Shown piece by piece: positions 9,300 through 17,097 of a stretch of 22,572 nt of DNA; position 1 is the stretch's first letter; each line of letters starts with the position of its first letter. The notes beneath the pieces are model-generated. The model did no database searches and had not been told where the DNA came from. It was given only the letters and a program-made list of their open reading frames with translations. Made by a program: the position numbers and the translations under genes. The stretch lies in the NCBI GenBank assembly GCA_030248135.1, contig JASANC010004336.1, positions 1-22,572 of the forward strand, in the 5' to 3' direction. The DNA is from Theristus sp. LFF4_11 (taxonomy: Eukaryota > Nematoda > Chromadorea > Monhysterida > Xyalidae).

Positions 9300-12200
9300 A
9301 TGATGTGCAAAGCGAGCATAGTTGCGGTGGCCGTCGCTTGCTGCCTGCTGTGCCAGACGAGCGTTGTGCTCGGCCAGAGCAGTGCGCTGATCGACGTCGT
9401 CTTCGTCGTGGACGTCAGCGGCTCGATGCACTTAAAAATGAACATGATCAAGGCGTTCCTGGTGGACTTGGCGGAGGCGCTCGTCACCAACTCGCCAACC
9501 AGTCCTCGTATCGCCATTGTCACGCATCGTCCAACGCCCTTGGCGCACCTGGTTGGTGACTGACCGACCACAACGCTAAAGTTGAAAAAAATGTTATACC
9601 AAAATATACTCGAAGATCCGTTCACAATGTACAGCATGTGCCATAGGCCAGAAGAAGCCTGTATAGCGGAGAGCAGCATACGCAAGTTTTGGCACTGCAA
9701 TGAGTATTTTGGCATAAAATGAATTTCCGAATATAGGTTTTGAAATGGATTTTCTTGGAGCATGGTGGACCAAAAGAGGCGATGAAGCAAGGCGCGGTTT
9801 AATGCAAGAAACACCGTCGAACGACGACGGAGCTGAACTGGGATGGGACATTTAAAAAAACATCTATGGAATGGACTGTATACTGCCAGCAGATACAGTT
9901 CGAATGCGTGAACAATGACGATAATTTAATGTCGGAATCGATGTCAAATTTGATAAAATTTTCAAAGTGTGCTCTTTTTGCAGGAACCCTTTACTAACGA
10001 CCTCAATACGATAGAATCATCAATCAACAGCATGGGTCTTACTACGTAAGTTAAAACCGTGCTAACGTTTGTAAATTTGCAAGAAAACTTTTGACGTTGC
10101 TAGATTATAATTATGTAATTCGAAAAAGCTTCACGATTTGAGTAATTACACTTTGAAAAAAACCTGTCCAGCGAAGACAACATGTGCGCAGCGATTGAAA
10201 TGGCTGTTGATCTGCCAGCGTCAGCGGCCAGCAGACGCCGCGTCATTGTAAACGTCGGCGACGGTGTCTCGAACCTTTTTGACGATCCAGCGTGTCCAAG
10301 TTGGTTGGGGGAAGGGTGAGGAAGGAAGCGATTAAGGATCATTAAAGAAACGATTTCTCGCGTAAAGCGCCATTCATGGAGATTGAAGCGCGCTGAAGCG
10401 CGCTGACGCGCGTCACTTCGCTGCACATTCACGAAGCAAAAAAACAGCGCGCTTCAGCGCGCGCGTGCATGAATGGGCCTTAAATGTGTCGATATAATGT
10501 TACTGAATGTGTATCGTGTTCGTTATTCGTGTATCTTTTGATTACTTACTGCGAATGAAAACCGCGCTCGCAGTACCGTATAATAGTATGAATGCATACT
10601 GAACAGGGTGTTTCAGAAGTATTGGTACAATGTAGGTGTTTGACGCGCTATTGCTCGAGATGTATTGAACCATTTCTAACGAAATTCTAGAAAGTTGTTT
10701 TGGAAGACTTAAAACTTAGATTGTTGAAAATTTCAGACCGATTCGTTCACCTGCACACGAATGACTGAGCAAAACACAAAAAGTTTCAAAAATGGACCAG
10801 AAAATACCAGATCACACGATACCACCGGGCAACAAGTCCAAATCAAGGTGAATGCGTCGAACGCTGCTGTAACTGACGTCAACGTTCTGACAGTCTAAGT
10901 GACGTTCGCCGAAGTGACTTGAACGGGCTGTGTGACAGCATTTCTTCAACCCTTTCTGATTTCGAGGCGGTTCTCTTTGCCAACGGTCGTCCAGTTCGAG
11001 ACAAATCGTGAACTGATCCAGTCGACCTAAATCGATCAATCAGCTCGGGAACACGACCAGGCTTAACGCTCGGGAAAACGACCAGGCTTAAAGCTCGGGA
11101 ACACGACCAGGCTTAAAGCTCGGGAACACGACCAGGCTTAAAGCTCGGGAACACGACCAGGCTTAAAGCTCGGGAACACGACCAGGCTTAAAGCTCGGGA
11201 ACACGACCAGGCTTAAAGCTCGGGAACACGACCAGGCTTAAAGCTCGGGAACACGACCAGGCTTAAAGCTCGGGAACACGACCAGGCTTAAAGCTCGGGA
11301 ACACGACCAGGCTTAAAGCTCGGGAGCACGACCAAGCTTAAAGCTCGGGAACACGACCAGGCTTAAAGCTCGGGAACACGACCAGGCTTAAAGCTCGGGA
11401 ACACGACCAGGCTTAAAGCTCGGGAACACGACCAGGCTTAAAGCTCGGGAACACGACCAGGCTTAAAGCTCGGGAACACGACCAGGCTTAAAGCTCGGGA
11501 ACACGACCAGGCTTAAAGCTCGGGAACACGACCAGGCTTAAAGCTCGGGAACACGACCAGGCTTAAAGCTCGGGAACACGACCAGGCTTAAAGCTCGGGA
11601 ACACGACCAGGCTTAAAGCTCGGGAACACGACCAAGCTAATGTTTCGCGCCGGTGCCAAATAAGAACCCCCAGTTGCATGGGTGTTGAAATCATGCAATG
11701 TTTTTCTGTTTTGCTCTGCTATTCGTGTGCCGATGAATGAATGAATTTCTCTGAAATTTTGCACAAATCTAAGTTCCGTCTTACTGAACAACCGTCTAAA
11801 AGTTCATTGAATATGGTTAACACACAACTCGAGAAATAACGCGTCAAACACCTACCCACTACTTCTGAAAACGCTGTACATCACGCAGACATTTTTTTGC
11901 ATCATGCAATGCATTTTGACTGCATCGTTGCAAACTTTCTGAAAATGACTATACAGAAGTGACTCCCATACAGTCACTTTCAGAAATTTTTTTAACGTTG
12001 CAGTGCAATTTTCGATGCTGTGCAAAATGCAGTGCAATTTGCACCTGCATTGTAGGATGTAAAAAAAAGTTCTGCGTGATGTAAAACGCTGCAGCACCGT
12101 TTTTCACACGGCAGGCCTGGCAGCAATACAAAAAAAGGCGTGCATATACGCCGTGTACACGCCACACCCCATACCGCGTTTCTCATCGATGGGCGAGCCG

Positions 12201-12305
12201 TACATGCGGCAAGTCGCTTCGAACCCTGGAATGTTTCTGGCTGAACTGACAGCGGGCACGACACCAAGCTTCGTAAACACCATCAAAAATACCATCAAGA
12301 CAAAG
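9300..12305 (+). CDS. Secreted von Willebrand factor A domain protein, four exons (3' end open)
   Basis: Exons by reading frame and splice sites: 9300-9551, 9984-10045, 10172-10299 and 12115-12305, joining in phase to 211 codons with no internal stop. Residues 1-25 form a signal peptide (hydrophobic IVAVAVACCLL core, likely cleavage after VVLG). The VWA domain follows: strand one with the metal-site motif DVSGSM (D38, S40, S42), RIAIVT at 70-75, FTNDLNTI at 87-94, a T-T pair at 104-105, RRRVIVNVGDG at 126-136 with D135, CIYAV at 157-161 and VASNPGMFL at 181-189. This order is that of a complete VWA fold, so extracellular ligand or matrix binding is likely. Donors of exons 2 and 4 are ordinary (GTAAGT, GTAAAA); those of exons 1 and 3 read GTTGGT. 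Intron 1 is 432 bp with nothing recognised in it. An alternative exon 3 end at 10315 (donor GTGAGG) with an acceptor ending at 12094 also stays in frame and adds a short loop. I did not find a further exon or stop; the gene may continue past 12305. Confidence 0.8.
10366..10480. mobile_element. MITE, 115 bp, TAA duplication, in VWA intron 3
   Basis: The termini are AGCGCCATTCATG on the left and, inverted, AGGCCCATTCATG on the right. Inside, GCGCGCTGAAGCGCGC-type sequence folds back on itself. TAA flanks both ends (10363-10365 and 10481-10483). A 3-bp TWA-type duplication is typical of the PIF/Harbinger superfamily, so I assign it there as a non-autonomous copy. It carries no coding capacity. 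It is GC-rich against an AT-rich intron. Confidence 0.75.
10812..11694 (-). pseudogene. Mariner-like transposase, N-terminal remnant
   Basis: On the minus strand a start codon at 11694-11692 opens a frame with LIWHRRETLA. The reading is then interrupted by the 25-bp array. It resumes at 11043 with LIDRFRSTGSVHDLSRTGRP, followed by KSERVEEML and SLRRTSLRLSER, and ends in TGA at 10881-10879. After a one-base frame change it continues as DVSYSSVRRI. RFRSTGSV-D-RTGRP and a V-YSSVRRI recognition helix are hallmarks of the N-terminal DNA-binding region of Tc1/mariner-type transposases. The catalytic DDE/D domain is absent through an internal deletion. Frameshift, array and deletion together make it non-functional, but end-binding sequence remains, so the element could have been moved in trans. 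Confidence 0.75.
11042..11640 (+). repeat. 25-bp minisatellite, about 24 copies
   Basis: The unit is AGCTCGGGAACACGACCAGG followed by CTTAA. About 24 head-to-tail copies fill 599 bp. Most are identical; visible variants are CGCTCGGGAAAACG in copy 2, GGGAGCACGACCAAG near 11326-11337 and a final copy ending ACCAAGCTA. Variants cluster at the edges, as expected for arrays homogenised from the centre. The array lies between codons of the mariner transposase N-terminus, and the unit length is not a multiple of three. Confidence 0.95.
11879..12081. mobile_element. MITE, 203 bp, TA duplication, next to VWA exon 4
   Basis: CATCACGCAGACATTTTTTT at the left and CATCACGCAGAACTTTTTTT inverted at the right are terminal inverted repeats. 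The interior is also a near-complete foldback (CTGAAAATGACT against AGTCACTTTCAG). TA flanks both ends (11877-11878, 12082-12083). The left TA is also the right flank of the mariner-like element, so the two elements share one dinucleotide. The right end is only 33 bp from the VWA exon 4 acceptor. There is no coding capacity; a Tc1/mariner-type transposase in trans is the likely mover. Confidence 0.8.
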
Positions 12306-12358
12306 GTAAAAAACTCGTTTTTTTGTGCGGACGCTGTGCGCATTGCGCATTATATGTA

Positions 12359-12508
12359 CAGTCGAACTCTAAATTACAGGGAATAAGCTGATGGTTGGTG
12401 ATCACGTGATGCATGCTTTCTTTGCAGGTGAGCTTGTCATGCAAAGAATGCATGCACCACATGATCATCAACCAATCAGCTGATTCCCAATCATTTAGAG
12501 CACGACTG
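12359..12508. mobile_element. MITE, 150 bp, TA duplication, downstream of VWA exon 4
   Basis: The ends are CAGTCGAACTCTAAAT and, inverted, CAGTCGTGCTCTAAAT. The whole element is a foldback, with arms meeting around GGTGATCACGTGATGCATGC and its inverted partner. TA is duplicated at 12357-12358 and 12509-12510. It starts 53 bp after the exon 4 donor, so exon 4 lies between two TA-type MITEs. A stop codon inside it (12384-12386) would end translation if intron 4 were retained. Confidence 0.8.
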
Positions 12509-12569
12509 TATACGGTTGTTGTTGTTTTCACGAGGTTGAATGCATTCTTTGCTGATGTGCACAGTGTGC

Positions 12570-12775
12570 AGTCACACACAAGTGCAGAAATACAACCAAA
12601 ATAAAAACACACAAGTTCGAACACAACCACACACGCACAAACTCAAATACGAGCACACAAATACCACAATAATATGGATATGCACAAACAACCCAACACA
12701 GACGTAAAGCACACGCAAACACAAGCACAAAGAGAAACACAAACACAAACACAAGCACAAGCACACAACACACTA
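12570..12775 (+). repeat. Degenerate CA-rich (ACACAA)n tract
   Basis: Almost only A and C on this strand, with short units such as CACAAACACAAACACAAG. The units are imperfect and no fixed period holds for long. The minus-strand translation is a cysteine/leucine/valine-rich open frame caused by the composition and not a gene. Confidence 0.8.
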
Positions 12776-12837
12776 CTATTGTGGATTTATTCAAACGTGT
12801 CGGACTAAAATGACCTCATTTGCTTTAAAAACGCCCG

Positions 12838-13361
12838 TGAAGTGTGCTCCCGGGTGTAACGATCACGATCACTTTGGACCTCCAACGCTCCGAATCCTCC
12901 GGCCTCGAACGCTGATGTGAAGATCCAAGCGCCCGGAACTGTCCTGCGTTTAGTTTCAGAAAGCACAAGTTTATTGCGAGTCTTTTGATTGATGCGTTAA
13001 TGGTATCGTGTGTTTGTGTGTGTCTCACCAATTTCCAAGTTCTCTTTCTCTCTTTTACTTCGTTAGCCAACTCTTGACAGAAGAATAACAGTAAAACCAC
13101 CACTGACACAAAAAAAAGAAAGGATAAGATCAGTTAGGGTGTGGTAGTTAACGAACTAGTACTTTGGTAAAATGGAAGAGTGGCCCCGAACACAAGGAAA
13201 ACAACGTATTTATAAACAACAGCAACCAATACAAAAAGAGTAGTCGACCCAATGCAAAGAAAGTAGCTTAGCCATTCACATTCACACATTATGCACCGTA
13301 TCCCCTGCGACGCAGTCCGCAATGACTCAGGGAATCGGGCAGCCTAAAAGGGTACATTACA
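12838..13361 (-). mobile_element. Isolated LTR, 524 bp, minus-strand orientation
   Basis: It begins TGAAGTGTGC and ends GGTACATTACA, the same termini as the LTRs at 15671 and 17098 (TGAAGTGTTC ... GGACATTACA), though the middle differs. Read on the minus strand it starts TGTAATGTACC and has a TATA-like TTTATAAATAC (plus 13206-13217) and an AATAAA signal (plus 12970-12975) in the order expected for U3-R-U5. It is followed by a polypurine tract and a stub of internal sequence. The second LTR is missing, so this is a truncated element. Confidence 0.65.
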
Positions 13362-13494
13362 GTATCCCCCTCCTACTCGGAGTGCCCCCACGACGACCCA
13401 AGTCACCGACACCGCGCGACAGAACGGCACACAACGTCCGTTTGCAAACACTCCGCCACTTACCACATCTCGCCGACTCATACAACAATAATAA
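13362..13494 (-). mobile_element. Polypurine tract and internal stub of truncated LTR element
   Basis: Directly inside the LTR the minus strand reads GAGTAGGAGGGGGATAC, a polypurine tract at the position where plus-strand synthesis starts. About 115 bp of GC-richer internal sequence follows and stops abruptly where the satellite array begins (near 13495). The first 50 bp resemble 16074-16125 of the complete element, for example CTCGGAGTGCCC against TACGGAGCGCCC. No coding sequence is left. Confidence 0.6.
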
Positions 13495-14275
13495 GGTTAT
13501 GTTAGGGTAAACGGGTAAAAAGAACCAATGACTGTAAAACGAGAGTTAAAAAACGTCACTTTATTGTTTCTTCTATTCATTTTCATTTTACAAAAAAGGG
13601 TTGGCTTATGTTAGGGTAAACGGGTAAAACAGGCATTAGCTTTTTTAAACGGGTACTTGAAAAAAAATGTTTAATTTTATATTTTTATTCAATTTTACTT
13701 AACTTACAAAAAGGATTGACTTAGGTTAGGGTGAACGTGTAAAAATAGCAAAATCATAAACTTCGCATTTTCACTTTACAAAAAATGCTTGGCTTAGGTA
13801 AACGGGTAAAATCGATCTTACTTCACTTACAAAAAGGCTTGACTTAGGTTAGGGTGAACGGGTAAAAATAGCAAAATCATAAAATTTCGCATTTTCACTT
13901 TACAAAAAAGGCTTCGCTTATGTCAAGGTAAACGGGTAAGAGAAGCTTTAGCTTTTTGAAACGGGTAATTGAAAAAACGTTAGTTTTTATACTTTTTATT
14001 CGATCTTACTTCACTAACAAAAAGGCTTGACTTAGGTTAGGGCGAAAGGGTAAAAATAGCAAAATCATAAACTTCGAATTTTCACTTTACAGAAAAGGCT
14101 TCGCTTATGTTACGGTAAACGGGTAAAAGAAGCATTAGCTTTTTAAACCGGGTAATTGAAAAAAACGTTAATTTTTACATTTTTTATTCAATTTTACTTC
14201 ACCTACAAAAAGGCTTGCCTTAGGTTACGGTGAACGGGTAAAAATAGCAAAATCATAAACTTCGCATTTTTTATT
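13495..14275 (+). repeat. Three-module satellite array, unit M1
   Basis: The array is built of three modules that each end in GGCTTGGCTTATGTTAGGGT- or GGCTTGACTTAGGTTAGGGT-like sequence and restart with (A/G)AACGGGTAAA. Module A (about 109 bp) has AGAAGCAATGACTGTAAAAC and TTTGTTTCTTCTATTCATTT. Module B (about 114 bp) has GAAGCATTAGCTTTTTAAAA and TTTTTATTCAATTTTACTTC. Module C (about 73 bp) has ATAGCAAAATCATAAACTTC. The order here is A then alternating B and C, a 187-bp dimer; one B is shortened (13797-13847). Divergence between copies is moderate. Confidence 0.85.
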
Positions 14276-14559
14276 TATTTAAATACATTAAAAAATATTG
14301 TATTGTAGGCGGCTTCACGGCAGCACAAGGTAAATTTTCTTTAGATTGGTTATTCAGTAAACGTTACGGTTTTTACTTTTTAATTCAATGCCACTTCACC
14401 AAAAAGCTTGGCATTGATTAAGCTCGGGTCCATTGGCTAGTCTATTACTACTAAATTTACAATTTGTCTGTCCGTCACACTTTTGAATTGGCGCCCATTT
14501 TTGCTATTTAAGAAAGCTTCATCTCAATCTCAATCTCAATCTTTATCTATTTTTAATAT
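14276..14559 (-). repeat. Border and spacer of composite repeat, unit M1
   Basis: This is the reverse complement of 2070-2380 in the same order: TGTAGGCGGCTTCACGGC, the CTTCACCAAAAAGCTTGGCA segment, then TTTGAATTGGCGCCC near 14483. A (CTCAAT)n run follows at 14521-14542. It has no coding potential. Confidence 0.75.
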
Positions 14560-14789
14560 CACTTGAAATTGTTTAATCAAAACGCCGCTCTTCATAGCTG
14601 AAAGTCATCATGATACTCTATTCAAGTTGATACTCTACGGTTATGCCTACGGTTGGCAAATAGCAATTGTTGCTGCTCAAAACTTGACGAGCGACTGCGA
14701 AAGATGTGACAAAACCGTCTTTGAAAAAAGTAAGTTATTTTCAATTGGGTCGCACTCGCAATGGTATTTACCATTCATTTTCACTTTGC
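14560..14789 (-). repeat. DGFV module of composite repeat, unit M1
   Basis: On the minus strand this repeats the 2830-2960 module with high identity, including AAAGACGGTTTTGTCACATC and TTTGAGCAGCAACAATTGC. Only one of the two DGFV segments found at 2821-3299 is present. The start of the next satellite array is reached near 14790. The function is unknown. Confidence 0.6.
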
Positions 14790-15670
14790 AAAAGGCTTGG
14801 GTTATGTTAGGGTAAACGAGTAAAAAGAAGCAATGGCTGCAAAAAGAAACTTAAAAACGTCACTTTTTTGTTTCTTCTATTTATTTTCACTTTACAAAAA
14901 GGCTTGGCTTATGTTAGGGTAAACGGGTAAACGAAGCACGAGCTTTTTAAAACGGGTAATCAAAAAAAACCGTTAATTTTTATACTTTATTCAATTTTAC
15001 TTCACTTACAAAAAGGCTTGACTTAAGTTACGGTGAACGGGTAAAAATAGCAAAATCATAAACCTCGCATTTTCGCTTTCTAAAAGATGCTTGACTTACG
15101 TTAGGGTAAACGGGTTAAAGAAGCATTAGCTTTTTAAAACGGGTAATTGAAAAAACCGTTAATTTTTATATTTTTTATTCAATTTTACTTCATTTGCAAA
15201 AAGGCTTGACTTAGGTTAGGGTGAACGGGTAAAAGAAACATTATCTTATTAAAACGGGTAATTGAAAAACCCGTTAATTTTTATATTTTTTATTCAATTT
15301 TACTTCATTTACAAAAAAGCTTGACTTAGGTTACGGTGAACGGGTAAAAATTGCAAAATCATAAACTTCGCATTTTCACATTACAAAAGATGCTTGGCTT
15401 ATGTTAGGGTAAACGGGTAAAAAGAAGCAATGACTGCAAAACGAAATTAAAAACGTCACTGTTTTTGTTTCTTCTATTCATTTTCACTTTACAAAAAACG
15501 CTTGGCTTATGTTAGGCTAACCGGGTAAAAGAAGCATTAGCTTTTTAAAACGGGTAATTGAATAAAACGTTAATTTTTTATATTTTTTATTCAATCTTAC
15601 TTAACTTACAAAAAGGCTTGACGGTCAGGGTGAACGGGTAAAAATAGCAAAATCATAATCTTCGCATTTT
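14790..15670 (+). repeat. Three-module satellite array, unit M2
   Basis: It carries the same A, B and C modules as the array at 13495. Clear module starts lie near 14804 (A), 14913 (B), 15027 (C) and 15100 (B), giving B = 114 and C = 73 bp. Two B modules follow each other near 15100-15320, and module A recurs near 15400, so the order is not a fixed higher-order repeat. The array is cut at 15670, inside a C module, by the LTR element, and resumes at 17503. Confidence 0.85.
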
Positions 15671-16073
15671 TGAAGTGTTCTGCTTTGGTGTGTGTGAATG
15701 GCTCACTGGACTGCCAACCGATCCGAGCTGCTGTGTGTGATGACCGGTGGACGACGTTGGGTTTTTTACTTTTACTTTACTTTTACTAAATTAAAACGAC
15801 TTCACTTTTATTAAAACGACGACGAAAGACGATAGAAATAAAAAGAAACAAAATGGCACGAACGGCACATGCTGAACTCATAAAACACACCACTTTTATA
15901 ATGTACAAGAACGAATCAAGGAAAAATAGCTGAACAAAGATATAAGAAAGTCGTTGAGCATCTAGGAAAAAAGTAGATGAGCATTGGAAGTCAAGCGCTC
16001 TGTCAGAAACAGCTCACCGTAAACCCGGCTTTGTGTGAGAGTGCAGACACGAAGGCTAAAGTAGGACATTACA
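15671..16073 (-). repeat. LTR (downstream LTR in minus-strand orientation)
   Basis: Starts TGAAGTGTTC and ends GGACATTACA. On the minus strand the promoter-like TATAAAAG lies at plus 15893-15900 and AATAAA at plus 15807-15812, about 80-90 bp further on, which fits U3, R and U5 in that order. It differs from its partner by only a few bases that I could see, mostly near the first 15 bp and in one T run. Confidence 0.8.
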
Positions 16074-16090
16074 GTACCCTACTCCCCCAT
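16074..16090 (-). other. Polypurine tract of LTR element
   Basis: The minus strand reads TGGGGGAGTAGGGTAC directly before the TGTAATG start of the LTR. A G/A-rich stretch in this place primes plus-strand DNA synthesis in LTR retroelements. The equivalent stretch in the truncated element at 13362 is similar. Confidence 0.7.
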
Positions 16091-17079
16091 ACGGAGCGCC
16101 CTCGCGACGTCACTCTCCCTACGCAGCCGAGTGTCTGGTGCACTGCCTGACCTGGGCACCTGCTTCCACTCATTTCAAAACTCCTAAAAGCTCCAACTCA
16201 AACGAATAAACTGAAATTGAATCACTTGGACTTTTGAGAAAATTCTAAAAAGTAAAACTTCAAAAGCTGAAAGCAAAAAAGAAAGCAAAGTTCAACAATT
16301 ATCATCAAATTCGAAAACCTGAACTGCCAAAATTGAAAGTCACGATTGTTAAAACTGTGATCACGCACGGCAGTCGAAATGCGTCGAAAACCCCCAAAGA
16401 AAAACCGGCAAAACTAAAATAGAAGAAAAACATTAAAACAGTTCACCCTCTCCCCACATTGAAAACGGGGGTAAAACAAAACAAATAAAACTATTACAAA
16501 TCGGTTACACAAATCAGCAGAAGACTGGCGCAACCTGCACTCTACGTCGCAGTTTACTGGACCTTTAAAATCAAAGAACCGTGGCTAAACAATAAAACTT
16601 CTACTGCGCTTCACTGCGCCACAACCAAACTTCTCCTCGCAGCCTTCTTCAGCAACACCACCACAGCCAATCACGTTTTTGATCACGGAGGCCGTCCTCC
16701 GTTCGGTTTGAGTCTCGGAGACCGAAATAACTCCGTATCGGTTTGAGTCACGGAGACCGAAAATAACTCCGACCAACCAAATCTCCGCTGCGGCGTTTCG
16801 GCTTTCTCGAAAGCTGCCCTCGGCGAAACCCGGCCGTGCCATAGATCGACGCCGTCTCAGCTCGCATGCCGCCACAACTCCAGCCACCGCGTCTCCGTTC
16901 CATGCGACGTTCTGCCAGCTACTGGTGCGCCCGCCACTCCGCTGATCTGCCTCGGCGACACTCGACGACACGCGAAGACGCGCAGCACGCCACCGCCTCT
17001 CGTCGACGCTGACCCTCCATGGCCTTTCTGCACTGACCCTCCATGGTCTCGGTGCACGCGACGTCGCCACCCAGCATTG

Positions 17080-17096
17080 TCTCGGCGGGACCTCCA
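17080..17096 (-). other. Primer-binding site matching a tRNA-Gln 3' end
   Basis: One base after the LTR the minus strand reads TGGAGGTCCCGCCGAGA. TGG complements the CCA tail. The rest fits the 3' end of animal tRNA-Gln (UUG), which I recall as CTCGGTGGGACCT plus CCA, with one mismatch. Position and sequence together fix the element's orientation. Confidence 0.7.
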
Positions 17097-17097
17097 C

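Larger units (their letters stand above)
10604..11876 (-). mobile_element. Internally deleted mariner-like element with minisatellite
   Basis: Both ends carry the same long terminal inverted repeat of roughly 200 bp: CAGGGTGTTTCAGAAGTA on the left; inverted CAGCGTTTTCAGAAGTAGTG on the right. Both continue through TAGGTGTTTGACGCG, an ACTCGAG/GCTCGAG block and GCACACGAAT. The left end of the element at 22144 is clearly the same family. The right end abuts TA (11877-11878); the left flank is AA rather than TA, so the duplication is decayed on that side. The transposase reads on the minus strand. Its N-terminal part remains but the catalytic part is gone: the helix-turn-helix segment is joined to the 3' region shared with the 22144 copy. 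Confidence 0.8.

Noticed and set aside
9520..9628. Reading the VWA gene as frameshifted, continuing with ASSNALGAP and LTDHNAKVEK in the +2 frame
   Set aside because: That reading needs both a frameshift and an in-frame TGA. Splicing at 9551 to 9984 gives an uninterrupted VWA domain instead. The +2 stretch does look VWA-like, so I keep it as a minor alternative.
11042..11640. CRISPR array
   Set aside because: Units are contiguous 25-bp tandem copies with no unique spacers, inside an animal transposon.
12528..12794. Minus-strand cysteine/valine/leucine-rich open frames as membrane proteins
   Set aside because: They are translations of the CA-rich low-complexity tract in two frames.
13495..15670. 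Interstitial telomere repeats (TTAGGG)
   Set aside because: TTAGGG-like words occur once per module of 73-114 bp and never in tandem.
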